Positions 1 through 10,635 of a stretch of 64,000 nt of DNA are shown in pieces; position 1 is the first letter of the stretch; the number at the start of each line of letters is the position of its first letter. Source of the stretch: Coprinellus micaceus. Taxonomy: Eukaryota > Basidiomycota > Agaricomycetes > Agaricales > Psathyrellaceae. The position numbers were made by a program, and so were the translations under genes. The notes under the pieces were generated by a model that was given only the letters and a program-made list of their open reading frames with translations, was not told where the DNA came from and did not search any database. Where the stretch lies: NCBI GenBank assembly GCA_951394405.1, contig OX596338.1, positions 186,001 through 250,000 of the forward strand, read 5' to 3'.

Positions 1-186
1 CGGGGGAATCTGGACCACGTACGACGTCGGTTCGCTGTGTCAAGCATCCACGCAGTACATAGGTAGTAGTGCAAGTGATTGGATCGTCGTGTGTCCGTCC
101 GTCCGTCGATGGAGCCCGCTGACAAGTACAGAAGGCTGGTGTGCTTGTTGAGAGGTCGGAGGGGCTCGAGGATCGCTGTAGAACTA

Positions 187-267
187 GGAGTCCGTCGTAT
201 GTACAAGCAAGTTATAAGGAGGAGTCCGCCGTATGTACAAGCGAGTTATAAGGAGGAGTCCGCCGTA
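187..267. repeat. 34-bp tandem repeat, 2.4 copies
   Basis: The unit runs 187-220 and 221-254, with a partial third copy at 255-267. It begins GGAGTCCG(T/C)CGTATG and ends TATAAGGA. The two full copies differ at two positions by C/T or A/G transitions. Confidence 0.85.
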
Positions 268-901
268 GCCGTAGGAGCGAAGCCGATCACCACAGAGCAC
301 TATGCCACAACGGTGACGATGGCGGAGCGGGACACTCGGTCGACGAGGACGTCGAGAGTGTCGAGGCTTGCCATGCGTCAGAGCGGGGTACCGTGCGCGG
401 TGGGGATGTGACTGGGCGTTCGAGTCCGCACAGACGCGGGGCACCCAAGTGAGATTCCTGTGCCATTGATGGTCGTATTCCGAGCCCAATCCGAACTTTG
501 CCGCCTCTCCGACTGGATGAATGGATTGGATGGATTGGAATTTGGATGGATCGCGGAGGACGAGCCGTAGCGCATAGGTATCTCCCAATCAAAAGGCAGG
601 GTATCTACGATCCCACCCAGATACCAGCCGAGAGGATGCGGAGGTGAAGGTCGGAATCAAGCCAGGACTCGGTGTTACCCCTATCCCCCACCGCATCAAC
701 GGCCGCTGCCTTCCCCATCCATCGCCGTGCCGGTCTTTCTTCCCGAGTCTTCCGTCTTCCGGCGCCTTGCTGCGAGAAGGCGGAACGAAAAGGGAAGGAG
801 AGTCCCACGACACCCGCATCCCCACCGAACGCCGCCGACCACGCCCCAAAACAAAATCCAGCGGACCGCGTTTTGGTGAGGGAGAGTTTTTGCTGTGACG
901 T

Positions 902-1003
902 GACCGTCTTCCCTCTTGTCATCTTGCCTCCGTCTCCTTCGTCACTTCCTCTCTTCCCTCTCTCTCTCTCTCTTATCCCTTCCTCCTCGATTCACCGTAA
1001 CCT
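902..1003 (+). promoter_or_regulatory. CT-rich promoter tract of the E1-alpha gene
   Basis: A nearly pure pyrimidine stretch including a (CT)n run ends about 45 bases before the E1-alpha ATG. CT-rich tracts just upstream of the start are typical of highly expressed fungal genes. I see no clear TATA box. The role in start selection is inferred. Confidence 0.45.
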
Positions 1004-1047
1004 CCGCCTCAAAATAACGGAAGGAGAAAGAAGGAGAAAGAAAGACA

Positions 1048-4000
1048 ATGTCCTCCCTCGCACGCGTCAGACTCGCCGGTCGGGCTATGGTGCGTACCGT
1101 CTCCTTTTCCTTTTCCCTCGTGTTTTGGGTGGGCGGATGGGTGCCGTGTGCCGGTGGGCCCTTCGTTCCTTACTTCCGTCTCTCCTTCTTCTTGAGGGAG
1201 AGGGAAGGGGAAGAGGAGCTCCGTCGGGTTCGCCCTTGTATTCACGAGGGTGGCTGGCATAGGGCGTCGTGCTGTCGGCGGATGGGCGGAGGCATACCTT
1301 GTCTTTGGATTCGAGGTCCACTATCGTCGACGTGTAACTGACTCCCTTCTCTCCTCCCTCCCTCTTCCTCTCCCCGCTGCTCCACGCCGCCCTGGAAATC
1401 ACGCCCAACGCGCAACCGTACCCACCCGATATGACGCGACACTCAACCCGCCATCTCGGACTCTCAACTCGGTGTACACCCGGTGCCCCCGCCTATCCTC
1501 AACCCCGCCTTCGCCCTCAACCTCTCCTCTCCTCTCCGCTCTTCAAACTCAACCTCACCCCTCCAAACCCTATGCAACCGCAATGAACAACACTAGCCCC
1601 GCACCCAAACCACCCTGCACACAGCCCCGCTCGCCCTGAGCCGCAGGGGCGTCGCCACGACCGCCGACACGACGCAGCTCCAGGGCGCGGTCCCGGAGAG
1701 CAGCACTGAGCCGTTCGAGCTCAAGTTGCACGAGGATTCGTTCCAGAGTGTGTATCTTTTCCTTTGCGCTCTTTTACTACCTTCTCTTCGCTCTTATCGC
1801 TCTCTTCCCTCTTCCCCTTCATATCTCCCCCTTCTCTCTCCCTCTCCCCCTCCCCTCCCCCCCTCCCTCCCCATCGAACCTCACACTAACCCCTCTCCCC
1901 AGGCTACCTCTGCCCCACGCCCTCGCTCTCCGTCTCCACGACCAAATCCGAGCTGCTGACGATGTACAAGCAGATGCAGACGATGCGGCGCATGGAGATG
2001 GCCGCGGACGCGCTGTACAAGGCGAAGATGATTAGGGGGTTTTGTCATTTGGCTATTGGCCAGGTTAGTCTTGCTATCTCCCTTTATGTTTACTTCGTCT
2101 TCTCTCTTTATGTTTACTTCGTCTTCTCTCTTTATGTTTACTTCGTCTTCTCTCTTTATGTTTACTTCGTCTTCTCTCTTTGGTTTGCCCGCTTCTGTGG
2201 GGAACGAGGAAGCGAGGAACAAGGAAGCGAGGAACAAGAGCGAGTAATACAGAGCAAGAGCTGACGCTCTCGCACACAGGAAGCTGTCTCCGTGGGCATG
2301 GAACACGGCATCGAGGCCAACGATCGCGTCATCACGGGGTACAGGTGCCACCCCTTCGCGGTCCTGCGGGGGGGCACGATTAAGGGCGTGTTGGGGGAGT
2401 TGTTGGGGAGGCAGGGGGGTGAGTGATCTCTGTTCATGTCACTTGGTTATATGGATTCGTCCCGGGGTGCTTTCGACCCCTTCCATATGAGGGGCTCGGA
2501 CTGCGTCTTCGCCAAAGGGAATGTAATGAGAGAATGAATGAATGCTGACAATGAGAATAGGTATGAGCAACGGCAAGGGCGGCTCGATGCATATCTTTAC
2601 CCCGACGTTCTTTGGAGGGAACGGGATTGTGGGGGCGCAGGTTCCTGTGGGTGCTGGGTGAGTCTGGTTTTGGTTTGGTCTTTCGTTCGCTGGCGGTTTC
2701 GTTCGTTCTGTCGAATTGTCTATCTGGTGGGACTCGTTGGCGTCTCCTTGAGTCGCTATGCGATGGGGGTTAGTGGGTCTTGGTCCCCTGGACACCTTGA
2801 CCACTCCAAACCTTCACCCTTCACCCTTCCCTCGCACCCCATTCCTCACGAACACCACACTAACCACATCCCCACCCCATTACCCACGAATGCCACCCTA
2901 ACTAACCGACCACCCCCACCCCCCGCAGAGCCGCCTTCGCCCAAAAGTACAAGGGCGAGAAGAACTGCACGTTCGCGATGTACGGGGATGGAGCGAGTAA
3001 CCAGGGGCAGGTGTTTGAGGCGTTTAATATGGTACGTCCCGTCCGATACTCTCAACACCATCCACGAAGGCAGTCGAATCATTCGGCTCGCTACTCTTCC
3101 TCCTCCGCTTCCCTTTCGAGTTCGGTCGTCTTTCCCTTATCGCGTTACCTCGTTACGCGAACGGACGCAGTCGAACTCTCTCCACCCTCCCTCTCTGTTC
3201 CACGCCCAAAAGCAGTAGAAAACAGCTTGCTAACCTCCTCCCTCCCCTTTCACAGGCCAAACTCTGGAACCTCCCGACGATCTTCGTCTGCGAGAACAAC
3301 AAGTACGGTATGGGTACGCCTGCGGAGCGGTCGAGCAGTAATACGCAGTATTTTACGAGGGGGGACCGGATTCCTGGGATTCAGGTGAGCTTCTTCTTTT
3401 TTCTTTCTACCGCAGTGGGAGAGAGGTCGACGGCCGGCCCTCTCTCTACTCGATATTCTATATTCTAGCCGGTGGAGGGAGTTAGTTCTCACTGACGTTC
3501 GAACTCTCGCCCGCAGGTCAACGGCATGGACATCGTCGCTGCGACCCAAGCTGTCAAGTACGCGCGGAACTGGGCTGTGGACCAGGATAAAGGCCCGCTT
3601 CTGCTTGAGTTTGTGACGTATAGGTATGGAGGGCATTCGATGAGTGATCCTGGGACTGTGAGTGGCTTCCTTTCTATCCTTGTTGGAAGGAAGGAGAAGT
3701 ACATGGCTGACTGAACGCTCGCGATCGTAGACGTACCGGACTAGGGAGGAGGTGCAGAGGATGAGGAGCACCCAGGACCCGATTAGGGGGTTGCAGAGGT
3801 ACCTCGAGGAGTGGGGCATCGCGAGCGAGCAGGACTTGAAGAAGTTGGATAAGGAGGCGAAGGCGCAGGTTGATGCGGCTGTTGAGGAGGCGAAGTCTGT
3901 GAGTGCCTCTTTCCCGCTTTATGCAACGGCTCGTTGGTCATCCGCTTCGATGAGCCGTCCCCACGGTCCGCTTGATGCGGCGATGAGGGAGGGGAGGAGT

Positions 4001-4246
4001 GTTTTGATTGCCCGTCCGACCTCGAGCGATGTTGGGTTCGTGTAGTACCGAACGGGTTACTGATGATTTGTTTTTGAATTTGTAGTACCCTGAGCCGGAG
4101 CTCAAGGACCTGTGGACGGATATTTACTATAAGGGGACGGAGCCGAAGAGTATGAGGGGGAGGGAGAGGGAGGAGGTGAGTGTTTCCGCTGTTTTAGGAG
4201 AGGTGAGGTGATGCTGATGAGGATGGGGTAGGTTCATTACTACTAA
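1048..4246 (+). CDS. PDA1: Pyruvate dehydrogenase E1 component subunit alpha, mitochondrial (PDA1/PDHA1)
   Basis: This thiamine-diphosphate-dependent subunit decarboxylates pyruvate in the mitochondrial PDH complex and pairs with E1-beta. Exons read by eye: 1048-1089, an exon ending 1747, then 1903-2063, 2280-2418, 2561-2657, 2929-3031, 3256-3384, 3517-3657, 3731-3898, 4086-4175 and 4232-4246. From 1747 onward all phases agree and sites are GT...AG. The product is about 400 residues, the usual family size. It has a basic N-terminal targeting peptide ([12 protein letters not shown]), the TPP/Mg motif [16 protein letters not shown] in exon 6 and the regulatory phosphorylation loop [19 protein letters not shown] across exons 8-9. 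The start of exon 2 is unresolved: the best acceptor, at 1624, does not match the phase left by exon 1, so a small exon may lie between 1090 and 1600. The protein ends VHYY. Function is very secure. Confidence 0.95.
2083..2180. repeat. 24-bp minisatellite inside an E1-alpha intron, about 4 copies
   Basis: The unit contains TTTATGTTTACTTCGTCT followed by TCTCTC, four times almost without change, in the intron between exons ending 2063 and starting 2280. A second, 15-bp direct repeat (GAAGCGAGGAACAAG, two copies) follows at about 2209-2238. The unit length is a multiple of three and the run is open on both strands, but it lies between good GT and AG sites and is intronic. Confidence 0.85.
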
Positions 4247-4821
4247 ATGACGCCTGCCGCTTTCCGCCTTCTGCGTCGCGTCGCGTCGTCGTAGTACCCC
4301 GAGAGAGATGGGCATGGGCGTCGGTGGTGCCTTCCTTCGTAGGGGCGAATGGCGTGCATGGTCCTCCGAGCCTTGAGTATTGGTAGAGATTTCCTTTGTG
4401 TGTTTGGTTGATTCGCCTATAGACTATGTTATTTCGCTTTTTTGATTTGTGCTTTGTGTGACGGTGGAGGAGTGTTACTCTTAGTGTGACGGTGTGGACT
4501 GGAACGTGAGGCATGAGGGTGAGGAGGTGATTTGAGTGAGGGAGGGAGGACGGGGAGGTGGAGGTGTGAAGGGGAACGTGAAGGGAGAGGAGGTGATTTG
4601 AGTGAGGGATGAGGGGAACGTGAAATGGTGAAGGGATGTAAGTGAGATTCGACCACAGGCTCATTCGTCTCTTCCTTCCAACCTCCACTATCGCGATTCG
4701 CCTCACCGCTTCTCTCCCTCAAACTCTCTCTCTCTCATATATTGACTGGGGACGCTGCAAACTCTCTCTCTCACAGACTGGGGACGCTACAGGCCCACCG
4801 ACCCCGGCGGTTCTGCCTGTC

Positions 4822-5411
4822 ATATCCTTGGTGGGTGCGGTGGTGGGCATTTGGACGACGTTGTTCGTTGTCGGGATCCTGTCCCGGTGCACCTGCTTGG
4901 GGATGCATCGGACCTCTGCGTGGTTTGGGTAGGCTGTATGGATGGGGGGCGTCTGCGTCCTGGATCCTCATCTCTGTTTCTATCGATTGCCTACGGTCTC
5001 ATCGATATCATCGATTGAGGTACGGTGTAGTGACTCCGTACGCGTATCTACCCCAGTGGTTGGAATTGACATTAAACCCCGGTGGGTGCGATGGTGCGGG
5101 TATTCGAGCGACGGTGCTTTGTCGTGAGGACTCTGTCACGTTGCACCTTACCTGGGGATGTGTTCGACCTCTGTGCGGTTGGTTAGGCTGGTCGGGGCGT
5201 TATCATCCCATCGAGCTGCTATCGTATCTCAGACTCGATCGTCAATCGATGGGGGAGCTGCGTGCCTGGTAACACCAGTGGTCTCGGGCTCACCACATTC
5301 CCGGTGGGCGCCATGGTGGGGATCCCAGCGATGTGTGCGTCGCTTGGGTTTTCCTGCTGTTGCACCTCCTTGGCATTGGAACTGACCTCTGCGTGGTTAG
5401 CTTAGGCTGCG
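4822..5411. repeat. Three diverged tandem copies of a 110-bp block
   Basis: Copies lie at about 4822-4935, 5077-5191 and 5293-5411. Each starts near GGTGGG(T/C)GC(G/C)(G/A)TGGTG, passes through a TGCACCT(T/C/G)...TGG block and ends with ACCTCTG(T)GCG(T)GGTT and TTAGGCTG or GTAGGCTG. The ACCTCTG anchors are spaced about 255 and 218 bases. Sequence between the copies is also partly shared, with CATCGA/ATCGAT motifs. Origin unknown. Confidence 0.6.
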
Positions 5412-6150
5412 TCCTCTCTCTGTCGATCTGTTACTCTCAAAGGCGCTCTGCCACTCTTTCGTTGTCCACTCGGTTCCACGCTGGGCCTCCCGACTCCTCT
5501 GTACGCTATCAGGATCCGCGATTTCGGAAAGAAGAGGCCATGGGTGCGTCGACGTCGAGTACGCGGCGTCCCAGAGACTGGAGAGCTTCCTCTGGAGATG
5601 GGACGTGCGACGCACCTTTGCGGTGATTATCTTTTCAGGATCGACGGGTTCGTGGTGTGGGGGAGGATGGTGTAACCTGGACCCGGGGGGTTGGGGTGTT
5701 TGGCTCGACCGAAGCGCCTCTTGGGTTTTGGCTCAACAGGCGGGCAACGCGCTCTTTGGCTCCGATCATCTGGGTTTCGTCTGCGAGTATGGATAGCCGA
5801 CCAACCTTCCTTCAACCGTGGATGGAGTCGGTCCACTACAAATCGAGCCTCCCAGCGAGCCTCCCTATGCCGGCACCACTCATTTTGGACAAAGTGCGCA
5901 TGAAGTGCAATGTCGAGCGCTTATCTGAGCGACAGGAGAGATCCTCCGTCGACAGGGCGTGTCTTGCTCCTCATGGCACTCTCCATGATCGGTGAGTGTT
6001 CGGTCTGGGGGAGGGGGCAGTGTAGTGTGTGTATAATCGAGGGCTTGGCGCATTTGACTCCATTCCTGTTGTTTTGCGGCCCGATTGGAGGGCGATTGGC
6101 TCACGATGTTCCGGTATTTAGGTGCTGTGGGTGGTTTCGTACCAGATAGT

Positions 6151-6207
6151 GGGCGTAGAAACGGGCTTGGAGACGATTGAATCGTTTCTATGCCCGTATG
6201 TACGCCC
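6151..6207. repeat. 57-bp near-perfect inverted repeat (hairpin)
   Basis: Arms GGGCGTAGAAACGGGC (6151-6166) and GCCCGTATGTACGCCC (6192-6207) pair with two mismatches. The sequence between them is itself nearly self-complementary around GACGATTGAATCGTTTC. As RNA or single-stranded DNA it would form one long stem. No gene is adjacent. Confidence 0.75.
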
Positions 6208-6939
6208 TATGCTGATGGGAACGAGACCTCTGGGGGTGATTCGATACTGACTCATGGGTGGCCGGGTGGAGACTTGGAAGGGGGGCACGATCGATGGGGT
6301 TTGTGTGACAGGAGACCGAACCTCCTCGATCCTCACGCTAGTATTTGTGACAGACTTCGAGAATCGTACCTCTATTCGGCCGACCCCAACGATGGGTCGA
6401 TTGATCCTTGAACCCCCTGTGTAGGCGAGAGCGTATACGGGCTCTTAGCGACCACGAGATATCAGTCTATGCTGGGAGAGCTTCAGGTTCGGTAGGGTCT
6501 GAAACGCACCGGTAAGTCGGTCGACCTTTTCGTTTGTATATGCACAACTCATCATCATCTAGTTCTATGGCGTATCTCCGTCCCAGTTTACCCCAGCCTG
6601 TTGAGCGCTGGTCTATCCATACCGTTCGACCTTTCGTCTCGTCCCGCATCCCTTCAGCTTTTCATGTCGTTCAGGGACACAAGGTAGGCGGTTCTGCCAC
6701 CCACGAGAAGTGTGCGTGGACATGCTTTCGAACGACGTTGGTCGCTCGAGTGCCTCTCTTCGCACATTTTCAGGAGGCACGGAACCGCTCGAGCGGCGCA
6801 GAGTGTACAGTCTGTCGGATTCCTTCCAGCGATTACTTTTACTCGCCGTTTCCTCGCGCCTCCGATTCCTGCACATGCCGCCTCAACCTTCGTGATGTTG
6901 CGATTTGCTCTCATTTGTATCATCTATGTCAGGTAATCT

Positions 6940-7160
6940 ACTATATATACGAGATCGCACCCCACCAGGAATCATATCACAGTAAACGACCCTCCCAGAC
7001 AGAGAACAGATATTCAGGGGCCTATACGGAGTATTGAGAAGGACGACGAACTTGATATGACCCGGGGAACCGGCCGCACGATCAATATTCCTATTGCTTG
7101 GTAGTGCCGCACTCAAGTTGCCTCTTCCCTCCAGCCCAATTCCTTCAGAGACATCGTATG
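6940..7160 (-). pseudogene. Eroded C-terminal remnant of the tandem F-box family
   Basis: On the minus strand this region encodes a segment containing LNICSLSGRVVY. It matches the C-terminal LNFCSLSGRVIY and MQLCPLSGRVIY of the neighbouring array genes and is preceded by the same F(V/T)xLL block. The frame then diverges instead of ending in VDYLA or VDYVA, and I see no F-box upstream in a consistent frame. It is best read as a decayed fourth array member. It may extend to about 7400, but similarity there is too weak to call. Confidence 0.65.
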
Positions 7161-7707
7161 TGAGTGTCATATACTCCGGCCATGGCCAGTCCCCGCCAAA
7201 CCTCGACGGGGGGAAAGAGGTGTGCAGCCGACAGCAGTGAGAGCGAGCGCAAGGTTGGACCTGTGAGTGCTCATGCCTCAGAGTTGGGGTTGGGAAAGAA
7301 TGGAACGATTCCACGTAAACTCGCCCAACTCAGCCACTTGTACCGAATTTTGCTGGAATATGGCACACACACACACATACCTGGACCCCCAACGGGTATT
7401 ACCCCAGCGATCGGGATATTTGTGGTGGAAGTTGTTCTCAAGATCGTCGAATGAAATAAGCGCCCAAACTTCAAAGTTCTTGACCCGATATGGTCGGGGT
7501 TGTCATAGTGGAATACGGCACTACAAAGGGCGCGGCTGGTAGTGCACCCGTCTGACACACAGGAAGGCCTTCCCACTTCTAATCGGCCCAGGGCTTTTGA
7601 GCGCCGCGGTTCGGAACCCTAGTTGGTGACGCTTCGGCTTGGTCTACCGACTTCGGCGGCGTAGCGCTGATAGCGAATGTACATAGGCCTCAACCGTCCA
7701 GATTTAT
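7161..7707. other. Spacer downstream of the first array gene
   Basis: There is no recognisable gene. A run of CA repeats (about 7366-7378) and scattered short frames are all I see. Weak decayed F-box sequence may continue from the remnant on the left. Confidence 0.5.
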
Positions 7708-9532
7708 TTACGCAACGTAGTCTACAATGCACAAACAACTGGTTCCACCGGGCTTGTGTCTGGTATAAATTACTCTGCCCGATAGTGGGCAAAGCTGCAT
7801 CGGGACAGTGTGTAGGAGGGTAACAAAGCGGACGCTAGGCACCTCCATGAGCCCATCCTCACTTTGACTCAAAGACGCGCTACTGTTCCCGTCTTCCGTG
7901 GGGATGCATGAGCCCCCTGGGTCCACCACGGCGACTGTATGGGTATCCTGAGGAACATACCCATACGTTACCCAGCCCATGTACTCGTTGTTTAAGGCAT
8001 AGCACAACTGGCCTGGCACAAGCGACCCAACACTATAAAACCGTGTGACGGAATGAACGGTCGCTGACAAGGCTTCAATGGAAGGCAATGGTGCGATTGA
8101 CAGCATAGAGAGAGCCAGTGCTCTCTCGCTCCCTGGCTTGGCTTTGACTTGGTAACGAGCGACGGTTTCGGCATGCGTCATCCCTTCACCGTGACTGTGG
8201 TGTAGATCTACAACCAATGTGTCGGGGTCCGAGTTTCTGTGAGGCGATGGGTAGAAGGTGAAGCTGACATCCTTCCTCAGCCACGGCGTCTGCAGAACGA
8301 GGGACGGGTGAACTGGGGAAGCTTCAGCTATGTTGACCACAGGAGTTATATCCTGGTAGTGCGTCCACCCCTGATTTGCAGTTTCCCAGGCACACAGTCT
8401 GCCGTGACCGAATGTCACGACAAAATTCTCGGTGGGAAGGGCCAGCTGAAATCCTCCTGGGTGAGTAAGCAGGCTTTTAGATTCGATCGAGGTATGGAAG
8501 TCGCACCGAAGGGCCCCGAGTCGCAATATCTCGCCACTGGGAATATCTGGCTCCCCTAACGTCCCATAATACCACGACATCCCGAAACAATAACACCACA
8601 TACTGCTGGTAGACGTGTGCTGTGGTCGCGAGGCTTTGAGAGGCTATGGAGAGGGTGGCCACTTGGGAGGTCAATGGTCCCTTGGAACCAAGGTGTGCGT
8701 CCAGCACTTCGATGACAACGCTAACGAGTAGGGCGTCAGAAAGGGGTAATTGGAGGAAATTTGGTTGACAAAGGGCCTTCCACTCACGAAGTTTCACTGA
8801 GCGTGAGACCTACTGAGTACGCTATCACAATTCGCAGCGTCGAGTCATCAAGGATCGAGACCGCGCTCTTGACTTGAGGTAGCTGCAGCATGTTACTGAA
8901 AGGATACGACGCCACAAGCGCGGGGGCTCGCGAAGGGGTTCCAGGAGATCCAAGGTCCCAGACTTGTACAACCACCCCCCTGATCGCTGGTGCGCCATCA
9001 GCGTCACTGAGGGAGCATCTAACGAAATATCTTCCTCCCGGTATCAGGTGTCTCTCTGTTTCTAGCGTCGTTGCGTCCCATAGAAGATCCCACTGTCCTT
9101 CTGGAACACTGGGTTGGAGTTGCTCAGCTGACTCGGAGTCTAGGAGCTCGATGGGTACCGCTTTTTTCTCCAATAGCTTTCGCCAACGCTGCGGTCTCAT
9201 GGCTGCGAGCTGAATCTGACGAAGATCCATTTCGGGAATTGGGTGGGTCGCAAAGAATACCCCACATCGTTGGCATGTCGCCTGGAGGACTCTAATCCAC
9301 ACCTCTCTGCCCGATAGAACGTTAAGAAAGAGCTTGCATGTCTGGAAACGAAGCGTAATAATCAGTCGAGATCGTACATGGATCCAATCAAAGAGGGCAC
9401 CTTGTGCAGAGCAAGGACGTCCAGAGCATCAAGGTCAAGTGCGATTTCGACCCAAAGTTCGTTTGGCACGTCGGAGGGCACCAAGAGGCGAGTATTGCCG
9501 TGAATGCGGACAACAGGGTCCTGGGCGCTCAT
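7708..9532 (-). CDS. F-box domain protein, tandem array copy A
   Basis: F-box proteins are substrate adaptors of SCF ubiquitin ligases; the target is unknown. Exons (- strand): 9532-9401, 9341-8788, 8720-8507, 8445-7708. All introns are GT...AG and phases give exactly 546 codons (545 residues). The F-box lies in residues 17-60: VPSDVPNELWVEIALDLDA, then LALHK across intron 1 and TCKLFLNVLSGREVWIRVL. The rest is a long beta-rich domain with the family motifs QIQLAAMRPQRW, LIPGGRYFV, QQYVVLLF, LALPTENFVV and PLSGRVIY, ending VDYVA. The ATG at 9532 was chosen because copies B and C start at the same place relative to the F-box. Structure and intron positions are shared with B and C, so the three arose by tandem duplication. 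Function beyond the F-box is not known to me. Confidence 0.82.
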
Positions 9533-9797
9533 GCTGTCGAGAAGAGGAGAAAGGAATGATGGCGCAGCGCCTCGGCATTTCGCTATTCAACTTCTTCGGA
9601 ATATGCCGACGTCACAGACTTCAAGGCCTTGGGCCTTAGGCGCCAAAGCAAATAATACAGTTGCAGGCAATTGGGATGGAATGTTTACAGTTTACGAGAG
9701 GCAGAATGGGGCAGTTAGTTTCTCGATCTCGATTTGAAGTACATCAACGTTTCAGTGCTCAACGTTGTCCAGTCCGTCCGATCGTTCGTTCCGAAGG
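9533..9797. other. Short spacer 5' of F-box copy A
   Basis: This 265-base gap lies between the start of F-box copy A and the end of the FAD-oxidoreductase fragment. It should hold the promoter of copy A. No clear TATA or other motif stands out. Confidence 0.4.
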
Positions 9798-10404
9798 TTA
9801 GAGCCTCCGACACAACTTCATCCCCACATCGATAACCTCCCAATCCTCTGTACCGGGAGTCGTACGCGCGTAAAATACGCCAAGGGGGTCGTACACCTTA
9901 TTTAGAGCGAAGAGGCGGGGATAATTCGACCCCATCACCCTGAAGAGACCCACAGATTAGCTCTTCAACTCCAATACTCGTAGCTGGGGGTATGCTTACC
10001 TCGTTAACACGCGCGGCTCCCTTCGGACTCGCATCTCTCAAGGCCTTCCCAACGAGATTCTGAACTCTCGCCTTCTCCGTCAAACCCGCATTTCCCGCAA
10101 TTCCAAGCCCCGCAATACTGAAACTCGCCGCATCCCTCCACCTAGTGTGAATCGCGTTATCAACCCTTGGCGCGCCAGTACCTGGGCCTACGATATGCCC
10201 GATAACGAACGACCCTTGCTCGACGGCAAATCGCCGAGCGGAGTCGATCGCAGCTGCCTCGCGCCGGAGGTCGCTCTTGGTGAAGGCGAGAGCTCTAGAC
10301 GCGTTTTGTGAATACCGATTCGCAGATTGAACTACGAAAGAAAATGGTGTGGAGGTGATGCGCCCGATGGCGAGCATGCCCATATCTTCAGTCGACCCCC
10401 ACAA
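9798..10404 (-). pseudogene. Truncated FAD-linked oxidoreductase (BBE-type), C-terminal third only
   Basis: The minus-strand translation closely matches the C-terminal part of the intact gene at 19127-21040. Shared blocks are ARRFAVEQGSFVIGHIVGPG, GAPRVDNAIH(T)RWR, GKALRDASPKGAARVNEV, and a final segment KVYDPLGVFYARTTPGTEDW ending CRRL with a stop at 9798-9800. The FAD-binding domain with its His and Cys attachment sites is absent. The junction before the last segment has lost the residues equivalent to EPNWQTAYW. It is a non-functional duplicate lodged between two F-box genes in the same orientation. Confidence 0.88.
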
Positions 10405-10635
10405 TACTCGAGCAGAGCCTTAAGAGATGTTCCAGGGATCTGCCGAGGCCAACGACAGATCGTCCGATCATTGAATTCCCCGCGTAGATCGGAGGGTCTT
10501 TGGGCGCTTAGCTCACGCGAGACGTTGTCTGAGCTGATTCCCGTGCGTACATCCAGTCCTAACATTCGCGATTTCGAACCCTAGTCCACTTTCAATGACC
10601 CCGTCTTGATAGTAAACTACATCCGTAAGAGTGGT

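Larger units (their letters stand above)
1..1047. other. Intergenic and promoter region upstream of PDH E1-alpha
   Basis: No convincing gene is visible here. A short tandem repeat lies at 187-267 and GGAT-rich low-complexity sequence at about 515-556. The last 150 bases before the E1-alpha start are pyrimidine-rich, as is common in fungal promoters. Open frames in this stretch have no coding signature and look accidental. Confidence 0.6.
4247..6939. other. Long intergenic stretch with diverged repeats
   Basis: I find no gene in these 2.7 kb. It holds purine-rich repeats at about 4440-4640 (a GGAGGTGATTTGAGTGAGGG block occurs twice), short CT-rich duplications near 4725-4790, three diverged copies of a roughly 110-bp block at 4820-5410, and a near-perfect hairpin at 6151-6207. 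Frames as long as 176 codons occur but show no family signature and are rich in W, R, G and C, as expected for GC-rich non-coding DNA. Confidence 0.6.

Noticed and set aside
672..1262. Plus-strand frame of 196 codons before the PDH gene.
   Set aside because: It spans the CT-rich promoter and the first exon in another frame, with Pro/Ser/Leu bias from pyrimidine-rich DNA and no family signature.
1962..2264. Frame reading through the PDH intron minisatellite.
   Set aside because: Clear donor (after 2063) and acceptor (before 2280) sites and the conserved protein across them show it is intronic.
4742..5272. A 176-codon frame downstream of PDH.
   Set aside because: It runs through diverged non-coding repeats, whose copies do not keep the frame.
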